Origin: Fusarium oxysporum f. sp. lycopersici 4287
Lineage: Eukaryota; Ascomycota; Sordariomycetes; Hypocreales; Nectriaceae
DNA length: 64,000 nucleotides
Direction: 5' to 3'
Assembly: GCF_000149955.1 (NCBI RefSeq)
Contig: NC_030988.1
Location: 453,047-517,046, forward strand
The position numbers and the translations under genes were made by a program. The notes below the pieces were generated by a model. It was not told where the DNA came from, did not search any database, and saw nothing but the letters and a program-made list of their open reading frames with translations. The first letter of the stretch is position 1, and each line of letters opens with the position of its first letter. This document shows positions 35,201 through 46,619 of the stretch, piece after piece.

Positions 35201-36066
35201 TAACGCTAACTTCTTACGCTAAACCAAAAGGTGCGGCCGAGTTCGCGCCATGTCTAATTTTAATATCCTTAGTTGATTATTTTCTGATGGCGTTACTCTT
35301 ATGTTCTTCTTCCTTTGCCAGGAAACATCTCGGTTCTCGTTGAAGAACCCTGCTTCTGGTCTTGGCTATCCTGGCTACCATTTAACATATTCCAAGGCAC
35401 GATCTTCGGAATGCCCATTTAATACCCACGATATCGCTTTTAGCCCTAGTTGACTAATTACTTCCTATAAAGTTGAACTTCGGGCTGCTGATATAGATAA
35501 CGAGGATATATTATTTTCTTCCAAAGTATAAGTTCCTTACTTCTGGGATGAAAATGGAGAAAATGCATATGAGCGATGGGACTCTGTTGGTTAATAATCT
35601 GGATCTTTTTAATCGTTGTAACTTCGAGATTGAATGCCAGACACGAGTTAAAAAGAAGTTGTATTAATGAGAATGAATTAGGAGCTACGAAATGGTAAAG
35701 AGTTTAGCCTATATACCAAGGTCACTATTGTGGGCCAAGATGTAATACTGTCGGTTTAATGACTATAAGTTTGAAAATCATTCGACCGAGATGCGTAGGC
35801 TTTGGTCTAAACGTGCATCTTTCCGAATATCAATACATACAGGTTGGTGAATAGGGTAGAATATGTCTAATATTCAGAATAGGAAGTGTAACGCTCTAAA
35901 ACAGAGTGCCACAGCACCAGATGTCAATAAGAGAGGAGAATGCTGTAGTAATACTGGAGTAGGCGGGTTCGGGCTTCGTTATATCTATTTTGTCCTTGTT
36001 ACTGTAGTTCATGACTTCTGGTAGATGCTCTTTAAACCTTGAATTCTCCATTTCAATGGCTATAAT
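32233..36066. other. Long stretch without a supportable gene
   Basis: Mostly AT-rich with scattered open frames. 32947-33162 (plus, 71 aa), 33592-33885 (minus, 97 aa) and 34498-34878 (plus, 126 aa) are the longest, none with a recognisable domain. The GC-richer block 32800-33900 may be the remains of one or two old genes. Confidence 0.45.
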
Positions 36067-36197
36067 TGTAACGGTTGCACAAGCCGTTAAACCACAGGGC
36101 AAAAGATCGGGCCATAATCGCTATGCAAGCAATCATGGGTGTGCTACAGCTGCCTTATAGAAGCCTTACAGCGCTGTTACGGGCACGAATCGTAACA
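36067..36197. repeat. TRIM left LTR
   Basis: 131 bp, TG...CA, identical to 36415-36545. Confidence 0.85.
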
Positions 36198-36414
36198 CGA
36201 TGCTCCCTCTTCAGGGGCTTTCGTCCTCGAAGCCCGCTGAAGCCGGCCGCCACAGGGGGAACCAAGCCCTGTGCGGTGCAGCTGCCAACCTCCCAAGGCG
36301 TACCCCGCAGTGCCCCTCTGCGTTACGTAGGCACCCTTGTGAGCAGCTATACCAAAGGCTGCAAGGGGGAATCGAACCCTTGACCTTCGGGCCACCCGCT
36401 AACAGCGATTATCG

Positions 36415-36545
36415 TGTAACGGTTGCACAAGCCGTTAAACCACAGGGCAAAAGATCGGGCCATAATCGCTATGCAAGCAATCATGGGTGTGCTACAGCTG
36501 CCTTATAGAAGCCTTACAGCGCTGTTACGGGCACGAATCGTAACA
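36415..36545. repeat. TRIM right LTR
   Basis: 131 bp, TG...CA. On the minus strand it holds TGGTTTAACGG (36442-36432), a fit to the pol III A box. Confidence 0.85.
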
Positions 36546-36601
36546 ATAATGACTTGAAAGAAGTTTATCTATCCATTGAAATTATAAAGCAAGTATATAT
36601 A

Positions 36602-37025
36602 ACGTAGTTGATAAGCGAGTGTGACAGACAAGCGAGTGTGACAGTATACTGTGTAGCTAAAAATAGCTTACCCTATAGCATTTTAGTACTTAAATAAAAT
36701 AGTTAAAAATCTAATAAAATTATTCTGAAAATAGTATAGCTAACTATATTAAAAAGTATTTTTGTTAAATTTTTAGCTATTTTATTTTATATAAAAAAGC
36801 TTAATTATACAGTGTAAATAAAGTTTTTATATACTAGCTATATAGGATTTTTTTAAAAATCTAAAAAAATTCATATAGCTTATTTTAAAACTTATATATA
36901 AGCTATTAAAATTATAGCTATTTTAGGCTCAAATTAGGTATTTGTAAGCTTTTAAAAACTAGATTTTAAGGTGTATAAAGTAGTGTCACACTCACTTGTC
37001 TGTCACACTCGCTTATCAACTACGT
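36602..37025. mobile_element. pogo-type MITE, TA target duplication
   Basis: 424 bp, extremely AT-rich interior without ORFs. Inverted ends ACGTAGTTGATAAGCGAGTG continue almost perfectly for more than 40 bp, and include an internal direct repeat of AAGCGAGTGTGACA. Flanked by TA on both sides, as for Tc1/mariner-pogo transposons. The terminal ACGTAGTTGATAAGC differs by one base from the outer end of the pogo element at 47825 (ACGTGGTTGATAAGC), which suggests a shared transposase. Confidence 0.82.
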
Positions 37026-37202
37026 TAATATTAAATAAGCTTTGTAAAAATAGTTAACACGATAACATAAGCTTAATCATTTTAATTTTAACACTATATA
37101 TAAACAAAGAAGAGAAATTAAACTACTTATGCCAGCTATGCTAGAACTACACTAAAGCTATAGTAAGATAGCTATGATAGATTAATAGTTTAACTATTAA
37201 AG

Positions 37203-37643
37203 TCGAAATCCGTGTATGTTCTCGTCGAGGCTGGCAACACAGTCAAACCAGCTGTGAGCGCTAAGGCTTAACAATTCACACGCCGGGTCAAAACAGAGGG
37301 ACCGAATCCATTAGAGTTCGTAGCCAACTACCTATCTAATACGTTGGGGGCTGATATTAAACTCGTTGGAACGTGCGACGCTGAGTCACTGCTTTGATTG
37401 AGGCATTATCTAGCGCCTTTCTTTGGGTAAATGCTCGGCGCTATTCCTGTTCGAGATGTAATCGATCTAGTTAATCTTTTACCAGATTCTAGGCTAACTC
37501 TGTATTTAAATAGTATTCAAATTTTTATGAGGTCACTCTACTTTGCCTTTGGAAGCGCAAAGCAAGGAACCGCGTTGCGGATCCCAAAATCGCTTCTTTG
37601 GATGAAGGTACATGGCTCCCCCTCTGCCCGGGCAAGTAGGTAA
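37203..37643 (+). pseudogene. Stop-riddled gene relic, family unknown
   Basis: One frame reads as plausible protein over about 146 codons: V-Y-V-L-V-E-A-G-N-T-V-K-P, F-V-A-N-Y-L-S-N-T-L-G-A-D, then V-I-D-L-V-N-L-L-P. It is broken by TAA, TGA and TAA. The two TAA codons would be CAA before a C-to-T change. It lies against the AT-rich MITE, consistent with RIP damage spreading. No family assigned. Confidence 0.4.
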
Positions 37644-39117
37644 ACAGTTGAAAGCGTTCATCTGAATATTAAAATCTGCCGCAGCAAACTGCAATTACAA
37701 TGCCAAAATGTCCACGTTGGCACAGCTTATTCTCGCTACCGAATCCAACATTAGGAATGCCCCCATTACTAATTCCGAATCCGAAATAGCCACTTTGAAT
37801 GTTTTTGGAAAGCAATGCGGCCAATATTGGAACCGACCTTTGACACCTTTGGTGGTACAAAGAGAGCGTCTAAGCGGAGCGAAGGTTGATGGAGGGAAGT
37901 AAAAGGTATCGCAGAGATACTCCCTCAAAGATAGGAGAGGGGGCTCAATTTGATTGGATCAGGATGAGCAGTCTTTCTAGTCGGAATATCAGCAGTACTC
38001 TAGATGCCATGATCACAAGAGCACACAGCCTTGTAGTGTTATGCTACTTGAAGCAGCCGTAGCTGGACACTTTGATGCAATTGGAATAAGCAGACTAAAG
38101 TGGACGGAATTGGACTTATCGATCTAGCCAATCTCTTTATTATTTGTATTTATTTTGGGCTAGCAACGCCTGACGGCTACGATCGACGAGTGTTGGCCGC
38201 TTATGCGTTGGATAGATTCACGCTGACGGCTGATCCGGAAAATATCCTTCACTTGATTTCCTATACTCATCACTACGGGACTGGTTAAGATAACTATCCG
38301 CGTGGAAAAGCTCATTCCCATTCGTAGTGGAAACAGTGGCTTCTTCATCACGAATAATCATATCCTCACCTGTTTCCTCTTTGTACAACAGTACAGTTAG
38401 AAGTTCTAACTCTTCTACAACAAAACTCTCACTATCATTAGTAGACTTGACCCAAGGCATGCGGCAATCACAAAGATCTACCAGTGAAGGAGAAGGCATG
38501 GTACTGGAACCTCTGATAGAAATTAGACGAAGGTGATAAGAAAAGATTCGCTTGAGTAGTTACTTTAGTCAGCATCTAGGTATACGTTCTTCTACTTTCA
38601 GCCATGAAATATAAACAACTCGTTTCATCACATGATGCATCAATGTAAAGCAAGAGGCAAGTTTCCGCGCTTGATCAAGGTCTGCGCCAGACAGCCTATT
38701 AGTCAATCACCACAAGCAGTAAGCCGTGTCCCGATATCTGCTTGCTCATTATCCGATGCGAAGTTTTCAGTATTCTGACCGAGCGGAGAGCTAATGCTTA
38801 TCACATCCCTTACATACGAAGTGGCGATAGATAGAGCGAGAACATGGCTCTAGACGTGTATTCCAACCTTATTCTAAAATTCTGCGCCCTGGCATGCAGC
38901 AGTTAACACTCTTCCTGGTGCTGAGCAACACAAGGTTCCAAGGGCTTTCCATTCATATTATTCACAGTCCCTCAAGCTATATAACAATGTCGCTCCTGTC
39001 GAAAGAAACGTGATCTCGACCTGGGAAAAACCGCTCAATGCCACGGAGTAGAGTCTGAGAAGAGGTGCGATGAAGTTACTGCAGCTGATTCATCATGAGG
39101 AGGCATCGAGTTGGTAG
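37644..39117. other. No convincing gene
   Basis: A 93-codon acidic, helical frame on the minus strand (38218-38499, E-E-L-E-L-L-T-V-L-L-Y-K-E-E) could be an exon but stands alone. Otherwise nothing was recognised. Confidence 0.4.
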
Positions 39118-41440
39118 TAGGGTTCCGTCGAGGTAATTTACCGAATGGTAATTTACCTATCTGACCAAAGTTTTTGACGTCTGAAACTTCTTGGTATTTT
39201 ACATGTCAAAAACCTCTCATTGGCCGATGTCCATATCATCTCCACTATTTTCCAAATCGGTCTCTTCCCAACGCCAGCCATCGACAACAATAGAGTCTTG
39301 GAATGCGTTTTCTATCTTTACTAACCGAGCAACATCAACTGTCTCCCAGTTTTTGACGACCATCGGTTCTGCCGGATTATCTTTGACCGTCTTGAGCCTC
39401 TTGAGCACCCGACTGTTCATATAGATGAAAGTGACCTTGTCAGTGCTAAGCGGACTAAGCCGATTCCGAAGCTTACAATGAAGATAGTTCGTAGCACTGA
39501 AGGAACGCTCTGAAGGAACAGAGTTTGCCAAGGATCCTAGAACTCTCCTTGCCAATGTAGCCAACTTGACTCCCATAGACCCAAAGTATCCCCACGCGCT
39601 TAGGATGTAATAGTGAGAAGGCGTATGAGGAGTCTTCGGCTGTTCTCGATAGATCCGCGAGGTTGGGCCAAAGAGAGCACCTTCGCGAGCACGGAATCGA
39701 CAAAACTCCCCAAAGAGCTGTTGGTACTCTTCGTTACTAGTGTTTTCTTCTAGGAAGCGATGTGCTCTCTCCATAGTGTCAAGCCCAAGGCCCTCCCCTA
39801 TTGTTGTCCGTGGGTCCAAGGCAAATGCGAAGTGGTGGATGTCTGTCGTTTGACCTTTCATCCTTTGGACTCGCCATTGCCTCAGCTCCGAGTAGTTGAT
39901 AAGAGGATCTTGGTTAGCCTCTTCAAGGGCATCCCATCTGCTCTGGATAGTCAACCAACGGGGAATAACCTCTCCAACGCATGAGCGATCTCGCTCCGAG
40001 CAACGTTGTGCGTTTTCGATAGGCCGAAGGATCTTAGCCAACATCTCTACCTCATGCCAAAACTCAAAGTTGTTGATGGACGAGAGTATTGCCCTTAGGA
40101 CTTGTTGATCTTCCTCTTCCTCCTCTTCCCCTTTGATAGCCTTAGCTTTTAGGGAATTGAGGACCATAGCATCACGTGCATATGCTCGAAGAGCATCTTT
40201 GTTCGCCAGTGAAGACATAACAGCTCCGAGTTGTGTTCCCCAACGAGTGATGGCTGGTGTAATGAAAGCCTTCTGTTTACCGTAACACTCAAGCTGATAA
40301 GCACGAAGTCGTGCGAGTTGGAGCTTGGCCTTTTTAAAGAACGTGATGATTCTCGTAACTTTCTTAAGGACTGAAGCCCATCTCTCCGATTCCACAATGT
40401 CTTTCACTAGAAGTTGAAGACCATGGGAGTCACACAAAAGGAAGAAACAATGCCTGAACTCAGGCATATTCTTCATCTCAGCGTGAAGTTTCCGCATTGT
40501 CGAGCATGTATCTGTGCAGATAGCGTTCATACGAGAGAAATCCTGGAAGTCCTCTCCTTCCTTCGTGAATACCTCTTCCAATAGTGGCTGGATTAGGCGA
40601 ATGGTATTCAAGGCCGTATGTTCCTCGTTCCGTGTATTAACAGTCTTCCAATAGAATGTAACCGAGTTGGGAATTGAAATCGAAATGTTGACAATACGGT
40701 TGCTGCTTATGTCGTCAGAAGCGTCAAAGATGACATTGAGATGATCGGCATCGTCGAGGATCTCCTTGACTTGGACTCGGTAATCTTGGTAAACTTCAGG
40801 AAGTATGGTGGCAATTCGATCACCACTAGGGGGCTTGTACGCTGGATTGAGCTGTTGGATGAACTCAACCATGCCAGAGTCTTCGAAGGTGGTGTATGGC
40901 TTGCCAGACTTAAAGATGGCCAGGGCTGCGGCTCGATCGAGTTGATCTTTAGAGTTTCGATCCATTATGGACAAAGCCGTAGTGATTCGAGGCTGGCGAT
41001 CAACATGGCCTGCAGCTTGCTGGAAACCAAGACACTCTTTGGCAAGGTGATTCTGTTGACGTTGAACGTGCTTGGCCATGGTTTTAGAACAGTATTTGCA
41101 CCGAACGCGAAGTTGACTGAATTTACCCCCTCCTGGAGGAATTGGGGCTGCTGCAAAGTGTTCATGAACACCATGGGTTTTAGGGCGACCGCCTTTGTTA
41201 CTCATGGTGACAGTCTCATGTCCATTGCTTTTCAACACCGAAGATGAGAATTGGTGATGATTTGTGCGTCCCATCGGTAATTTTACGATGTACTAAACCT
41301 ATTCCGTGCATATACTAGTCCTAATACGGGTAGGCACTAAGCCTAAAATTGTAGGGTTTTTGACGTAAATTACCGCCAAAAACCCCCTTTAGGAATTTGA
41401 CCGTCAAATACCGTTTTTGACGGTCAAAAACGGAACCCTA
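39118..41440 (-). mobile_element. hAT DNA transposon, apparently complete
   Basis: 2323 bp, inverted ends TAGGGTTCCG (39118-39127) and CGGAACCCTA (41431-41440). Subterminal repeats of GTTTTTGACG and of the AATTTACC type are clustered at both ends, as hAT transposases require. It contains one intact transposase gene. I could not find a matching 8-bp duplication (GTTGGTAG left, ATAACGAG right), so one flank has changed or the ends were exchanged by recombination. Confidence 0.78.
39217..41274 (-). CDS. hAT transposase
   Basis: 685 residues, no stop. A BED-type zinc finger has ligands near C59, C62, H76 and C81. The catalytic body includes N-V-I-F-D-A-S-D-D, F-Y-W-K-T, C-T-D-T-C-S-T-M and C-D-S-H-G-L-Q-L-L. 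An acidic E-E-E-E-E-D run at about 380 follows. The C-terminal hAT dimerisation region includes L-A-R-R-V-L-G-S-L-A-N-S-V-P-S-E-R-S-F-S. The start is 41274, or the Met at about 41205 (M-S-N-K-G-G-R-P-K) just before the zinc finger. It cuts and pastes its own element. The 1-1243 relic is a diverged cousin that has an intron which this copy lacks. Confidence 0.9.
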   Translation of the reverse strand: MGRTNHHQFSSSVLKSNGHETVTMSNKGGRPKTHGVHEHFAAAPIPPGGGKFSQLRVRCKYCSKTMAKHVQRQQNHLAKECLGFQQAAGHVDRQPRITTALSIMDRNSKDQLDRAAALAIFKSGKPYTTFEDSGMVEFIQQLNPAYKPPSGDRIATILPEVYQDYRVQVKEILDDADHLNVIFDASDDISSNRIVNISISIPNSVTFYWKTVNTRNEEHTALNTIRLIQPLLEEVFTKEGEDFQDFSRMNAICTDTCSTMRKLHAEMKNMPEFRHCFFLLCDSHGLQLLVKDIVESERWASVLKKVTRIITFFKKAKLQLARLRAYQLECYGKQKAFITPAITRWGTQLGAVMSSLANKDALRAYARDAMVLNSLKAKAIKGEEEEEEDQQVLRAILSSINNFEFWHEVEMLAKILRPIENAQRCSERDRSCVGEVIPRWLTIQSRWDALEEANQDPLINYSELRQWRVQRMKGQTTDIHHFAFALDPRTTIGEGLGLDTMERAHRFLEENTSNEEYQQLFGEFCRFRAREGALFGPTSRIYREQPKTPHTPSHYYILSAWGYFGSMGVKLATLARRVLGSLANSVPSERSFSATNYLHCKLRNRLSPLSTDKVTFIYMNSRVLKRLKTVKDNPAEPMVVKNWETVDVARLVKIENAFQDSIVVDGWRWEETDLENSGDDMDIGQ

Positions 41441-41805
41441 ATAACGAGTGGTTGGGGAAAAGATGCGTGTAAAAAGAAGGTGACGATAACAATCTAGTTC
41501 ATCCAGTTACAGGCTTCATGGAAGTGAGGGATTTTATGAGAGGAAAGGAATTAAAATAAAGTGGAGCGGGTCGAGCTTCTCGGCGGTCAATAGGCGGACG
41601 GGTACCCGTCCCAATTTCCATCTTTGGTATAATTTTTCCGCTATCGGATTATCTCTTTGACCGGCATAAGCCGTCCACGAGGTCACCTACCCCGCTTTTT
41701 TACAGGTACCTGCAGGGTACATGAAGTTCCCCCACCAAAATCATCAAAATCCTCATACAAATTGACCCTAACGAGTCTCAATTAGAACGATGAGCTCCCA
41801 AGAGA
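41441..41805. other. No gene
   Basis: Spacer between hAT and the truncated LINE. The last bases include an ATG (41791, M-S-S-Q-E) that could be the start of the pogo transposase cut by the LINE, but no pogo TIR is visible to the left. Confidence 0.4.
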
Positions 41806-43126
41806 TACAATACAATACAATACAATTTATTACGCCCGGCGGCCTGTTCTGACCAAAAGGGCCCTAGTCGCTAATGCTTACATACAACGCCTGCTTTTCG
41901 TCCTCGTTTCCCCAAGCCCATGCTGTGCCACACATTGCTCAATTTGTGTCCGCATTTTCCTAAAGCCCATACTGAACCTTGGTTTTACACCATCAATCTG
42001 AAATTCGCGTCCTCAAGCCCATAAAGCGCCTGCTCCTTGATTACTCTTTTCCTTTCTGTTCTGCTGTGCCTTGCTTCTCCCATGTTTTAGTAGCATTGCC
42101 GGCGAACTAGCTTGAAGGCTGTTCTTCAAGTGTCCAGCGTCCTATCTACGGCGGCTGAAGCGGCGTCCGCCTCTGTGCACAGGGTGTTTAGTATAGGGTG
42201 TGAGTGGGTTAGTAAGAGTAAGTAGGTGAGGTTCTTGCAATCTGGCTTCAATATTGTGTGTCGAGTCGTCCTGTGGCTATTGCAAATCGTATAGTTGCAT
42301 GGACTGCCTGCATGTTTGGCGTCCACTTGGCGTCATCTGATGGTGACTTTCCTCCTAGGTAGAACGAGAGGTTCCCTCTCAATGTCTCAGTGCACTGCAG
42401 CATCTCAGTCCTGTGCGCTGTCCATTTCCTGCATCGAAAGAGAAAGTGCTCTACTGTCTCTATCGCTTGTCCGCATGCGCATTGCTGTGACGCTGCTATG
42501 CTGATCCGGAAGAGGTATCCATTTAATCTGGCCATGCCTGTCCTAAGTTGTGCTAGCACGCTGGCTTCTCTCCGTGACAAGCCATCGTAGAGCAATCGAG
42601 TGTGCTTACCCGGGAGCGCAGCATCAACCTTCTTCGAAAACTTCCCAACATTATCTGGGAGCCGTTGGCTTGCACGCTGGCTCGATCGGGCTAGATTCAG
42701 GGTCGTCGATCGCATTCGGGGAAACTTCTGAGCCGGGACGGCACCGTCTTGGCTCGCACTTCGCGCCTCTTTCTTGGCCATTTACAGGAGCCTGTGTTCA
42801 GCACTGATAGGCATCCATACGACAGCCACCACGTTTCCTTTGACCCTCAATACATTGATGGAATCATATATGCATCCAACATACTCTTGACCGGACTGCT
42901 GGCGAGGGTTTCGGACTGTGAGCACGGCGGCTTTATTGCTCGCCAACAGTGCCACGCTTCGATATTCAAGGTGGGGTAAGTGTCTCAACGCGTAAGCCAT
43001 CGCTGCTAGTTGTCCGGAAAATAGGTTCTGCTCCGTCCTCATGCCGAGCGTGAAGGAAAACCGCTCAAGCTTCGGTCCTCCTCGCACCGAGGCAGGGATC
43101 TCGATGACCCCGCCGACTCCGACTAC

Positions 43127-43134
43127 CCCATTCC
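43127..43134. repeat. 8-bp target duplication, left copy (hAT)
   Basis: CCCATTCC, repeated at 43894-43901. Confidence 0.88.
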
Positions 43135-43893
43135 CAGGGTTCAAATCCATACCACGAAATCCACATATGGATCCATAATGTGGATCCATATCCATTCCAT
43201 TCCATTCCACGTGGGCTTCAGCATTTCCATATCCACGCCACGAAGCCCCTTCCACATGTTCCACATGTGGAAATCGTGGAATATTTTAGGTGGGGTTCGA
43301 AAATACCTTGATTTCCTTGTGAAATCCCGCATATCCTAAGTACTTTCTATCACCCACAACAACACAACATCGATTTGCCACCCCATTTTCCTCCGTACAC
43401 AATGAGTCCATTCTGGGGGCTTCACTGTTACTCGCGTTACTACCCCAAATCGAAATGGCCACTCCCCATCCTACCAAGTCAACCACATCCGTTCCAGAAC
43501 GAACAGAAGAGGACAATCAACGGCTCTTTCAGCTCTACAAAAGCTGGATCTTGACGGAGAGAGACGGCAAGGCGCGTCTATAGGTATATCGGTTCGGCTA
43601 CGAATATCCAGCATAACAAGAAACAGGAACGTCGGTGGGTGTGTTGCCTTTGCGTCAAGCAACGGCGGATTTTAATGGACCAATGACAAAAACATTGACG
43701 TCACCGAGGGCGGGCGGGACCCATTAATTACCATTGTTGGACGAAGTAGGTTTCCATTCCACGAATTCCACAATATGGATCCATTTCCATAATGGATCCA
43801 TTTCCACCCATTCCACATCGAAATTATTAGTCAGCATCCATATCCACGCCATATTCACAAATGTGTCGTGGAGTGTCGTGGATTTGAACCCTG
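43135..43893 (+). mobile_element. Non-autonomous hAT element (759 bp) inside LINE
   Basis: 15-bp perfect inverted ends CAGGGTTCAAATCCA, with CCACGA and TTCCATTCCAC motifs repeated in both subterminal regions. It is flanked by the 8-bp duplication CCCATTCC (43127-43134, 43894-43901), diagnostic of hAT. Removing it restores the LINE frame. The interior has a short ORF from ATG 43456 and, after a frame change, a W-V-C-C-L-C stretch that could be the first half of a BED finger. It therefore looks like an internally deleted copy of an autonomous hAT different from the one at 39118. Confidence 0.88.
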
Positions 43894-46619
43894 CCCATTC
43901 CGCGCCGAACTGCTCACTGCAGCCCGTACCGCCCATCCTAGATCTGCTTGCATTGTCCCTAAACTATCCCCATCATCCACTATAGTCTGCACCCGTTCTA
44001 CCCAGGGTGCCAACGTGAAAGGGTTGATCGTTTCTAGTTCTTCCATCGGGATCTCACTAAGTGCCACTGCTACCTCGTAGAATGGCGAGCGATTGTATCT
44101 TCTGAACTTTCGAATGCGAGATGTAGAGTTTCGGAGAGGGTTGGTTGTCGGAAGGGCATGTAGATCAGTCCACATCTTGATGGCCCGTCTCCAGAACCGT
44201 TCATGTGCACTGGCGATATGTGCTTCTGCTTCTGCTACGCTTGTTGCCACTGTGAGGAATGTCCCCACGATTGCATTTGCCCCAATCCTCTGAACCCGAT
44301 TGATAGGGCTGGCTCTTCTATACCTGCATGCGTGCATCCATACGTTTGAGGCGTAGTCCACGACCGGGGCCACCGTGGCTGCGAACAACTGCCTCGCTGT
44401 CCTCGGAGTAAGACCCCTGAGCCTTTGCAGCTCCATCGCAGCGTTCAATCCCTTAGCCGCTGCTCGTGCAATGTGCTCCTTATATTTGAGGCCGGCATCC
44501 ATGATCATTCCCAGAACCTTGACCTGAGTCTTGGGCCGAACGAGCTGTCCCCTGATCGCGAAAGGTTCCTCGTCGGACTTGTATTCTTTCCGCGTGAAGT
44601 GTATGATCGCCGTCTTTTCTGCCTCGAACGTCGCGCCACTTCTCCTCTCCCAGTCTAGAGCGTTCCTGATGATATTTCTGATCCCATCGCGGTTACTTTC
44701 TGCGGTTGGACCTGTCACCCAGGCAGTGAAGTCATCCACAAACGCTATCGCTCCCCCATAACAATCGATGCGTTGCTGGACAAGGTCCGCGTTGAAGAAG
44801 AGGAACAGGATCGGGGACAGAGGGGAGCCCTGCGGCAACCCGGCTTGTGGCAACTCTCGCTTCTCGGATGTCTGTCCGTTGACCTGAATAGTCGCTGTGC
44901 GATCCGAGCAAAAAGCTTCGATCCAGCGAAGTAGATCCTCTGGTATGCCCCTTGCTCTCAGTCTTTGGATGAGTCTCTCTTTGCACACCCCGTTGTAAGC
45001 TCCTTTGACGTCAAAGCTCACCAAACTAAGGATCCATCGACCTCGCCAGGCGGCGTAGATCTGCTCTTGCAGCAGCATCAATGCCTGCTCAGCGGAACGT
45101 TGTTTACGAGCTCCAAAGTGATTTGTTGGCAGTAATCCGTGTGTTTCAACAGCATGCGAGATCCTTTCTGCGACGACCGCCTCTAGTATTTTGCCCAGGG
45201 TAGATAGAAGCGAGATGGGCCTCCATGCCTTCGCGATCGAATAGTTTTCCTTGTTTGGTTTCTTCAGAGGAATGATCTTGGCATGTCTCCATTGATCCGG
45301 CAGCACGCCATCTTCCAGCGAAGCACGAAAAAGTGAGAAGACTCGGTGCTTGACAGAAGGCCAGATCTGTTTCCAGACTGCGATTGGTAGCCCATCTTCG
45401 CCGGGTGCTTTCCATGATTTCGCCGCGAAAAGCTGTCGCTCTACCTCCTCCATAGTGATATTTGGCATGACGACAGCAGATCCGCGCTGGGGTCGATCCC
45501 CTTCTTGTTCGATATGCTGCGGTAATGGAGGAAAGAAGGTTGCTAACATTTCCTCGGCCTGTTCGATGTTGTTGGTCGTGCGTGTGCCGTCGACCCTCGT
45601 GAGTTGGGGTACTTTTCCAAATGCTGTATCATCTCCAGACTTGAGATACTTTGCTGCCTTCCATATGTTGTCGTTATCGGCTAAAAACTCGTTCCAATGT
45701 GTCTTCTTCTGCTGTCTGATGGCATCATGGTACTGCTTTGCTGCTCCTCTCGCCGTCTCCTCAAGCTCCTGACATGCCGATCCTGCTCGCCTCAATGCTC
45801 TGGTGCGGTTCCTCCAGTGTGTGTATATCTGCCGGAGTTGCGTGAGGTCTGAGGTCCACCAACGCTTTGCGTATGGTGACGGCTTAGCTCTGGGTGTTAG
45901 CGCGCGGACTGCCTCCAGCACCACTGTCATAAGCCTGTTAGTCTTCTGCTGTACGGTGCCTTGTTCCGGAATGGACTCTAACGCCTCGGCAATCCGGGCG
46001 TTGATCTCCTTCCATGGTGCGTTCTTGAGCAAAAGTCGCTCCTGGGCTTGCGGCATCGGAACAGAGACGTCGAACTCCGTCTCGATAGCACGATGATCGG
46101 ATCCGTGCTCTGTGCCGTGTATCATACACTTGACAGTCGAGGACGCTAGATCTGCCGAAGCAAGGACCAGGTCGACTGTTGTCTCGAAATCTCCGCCACT
46201 CCACGTCTTCGTTCCCCTCGGAAGCAGGCTCGTTAGATCAAACTCAGTCATAAGGCTGATGATCTGATCCGCTTCGCCTTGCCTCGTCAAGGATATCTCA
46301 TCTCCTCCCCATAATTGGTCGTGTCGGTTGAAGTCTCCAACAATTACCACATCCACCAGCCCACCGGATTGTCTTCTTGTGCCTGAAATGACCTGATGCA
46401 GCAGGTTGCAGGTACCTTGCAGCGCCTCATTGTCTCGTCCCGGTACGTAAACAGACACAACCAGTACTAGGCGTCCAGGGAGTCGCAAGATGGCTGCCGT
46501 CATATCTGCCGTCTGTATCGGTATCTGCTCCGCCTCCACATCCTTGTTCACCCATAACATGCTTCGGATCGGCCATCTTCCCTCCCTCCAAACAGTCGGG
46601 ACCATCTTGACCCATCTCG

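Larger units (their letters stand above)
36067..36545. mobile_element. TRIM-like element: gene-less mini LTR retrotransposon
   Basis: 479 bp. Two direct repeats of 131 bp (36067-36197 and 36415-36545), identical as read, begin TGTAACG and end CGTAACA, the TG...CA rule of LTRs. They flank a 217-bp non-coding interior. The whole is bordered by the 5-bp duplication ATAAT (36062-36066 and 36546-36550). No ORF of gag or pol is present. Such terminal-repeat retrotransposons in miniature depend on enzymes supplied in trans. The interior is GC-rich and, read on the minus strand, carries a tRNA-like B box. Perfect LTRs indicate recent movement. Confidence 0.82.
41806..46619 (-). mobile_element. LINE copy 2, 5'-truncated, with nested hAT element
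   Basis: Same family as 2929-8581, on the opposite strand. The TACAA tail (TTGTA on its own strand) starts at 41806. ORF2 homology begins at about residue 55 ([10 protein letters not shown]), so ORF1 and the endonuclease start are missing: typical incomplete reverse transcription. A 759-bp element is inserted at 43135-43893. Target duplication not found. Confidence 0.9.
42248..46619 (-). pseudogene. LINE ORF2, truncated and interrupted
   Basis: Reading from 46619 downward: partial endonuclease ([13 protein letters not shown]), complete reverse transcriptase (Q-G-S-P-L-S-P, F-V-D-D-F), then the hAT insertion after A-R-N-G. The RNase H-like region resumes at 43126. A TAA replaces the Lys codon before M-A-K-K-E (near 42780), so the last 177 codons with the C-x-C-G knuckle are separated. 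The stop is an A-to-T change, not of RIP type. Sequence stays very close to copy 1. Confidence 0.88.

Noticed and set aside
36360..36445. tRNA gene on the minus strand
   Set aside because: A- and B-box-like sequences are present, but acceptor and T stems do not pair, spacing is too long and the segment spans an LTR boundary.
39110..41448. 8-bp target duplication of the intact hAT
   Set aside because: Flanks GTTGGTAG and ATAACGAG do not match, and shifting the boundary by a few bases does not help.
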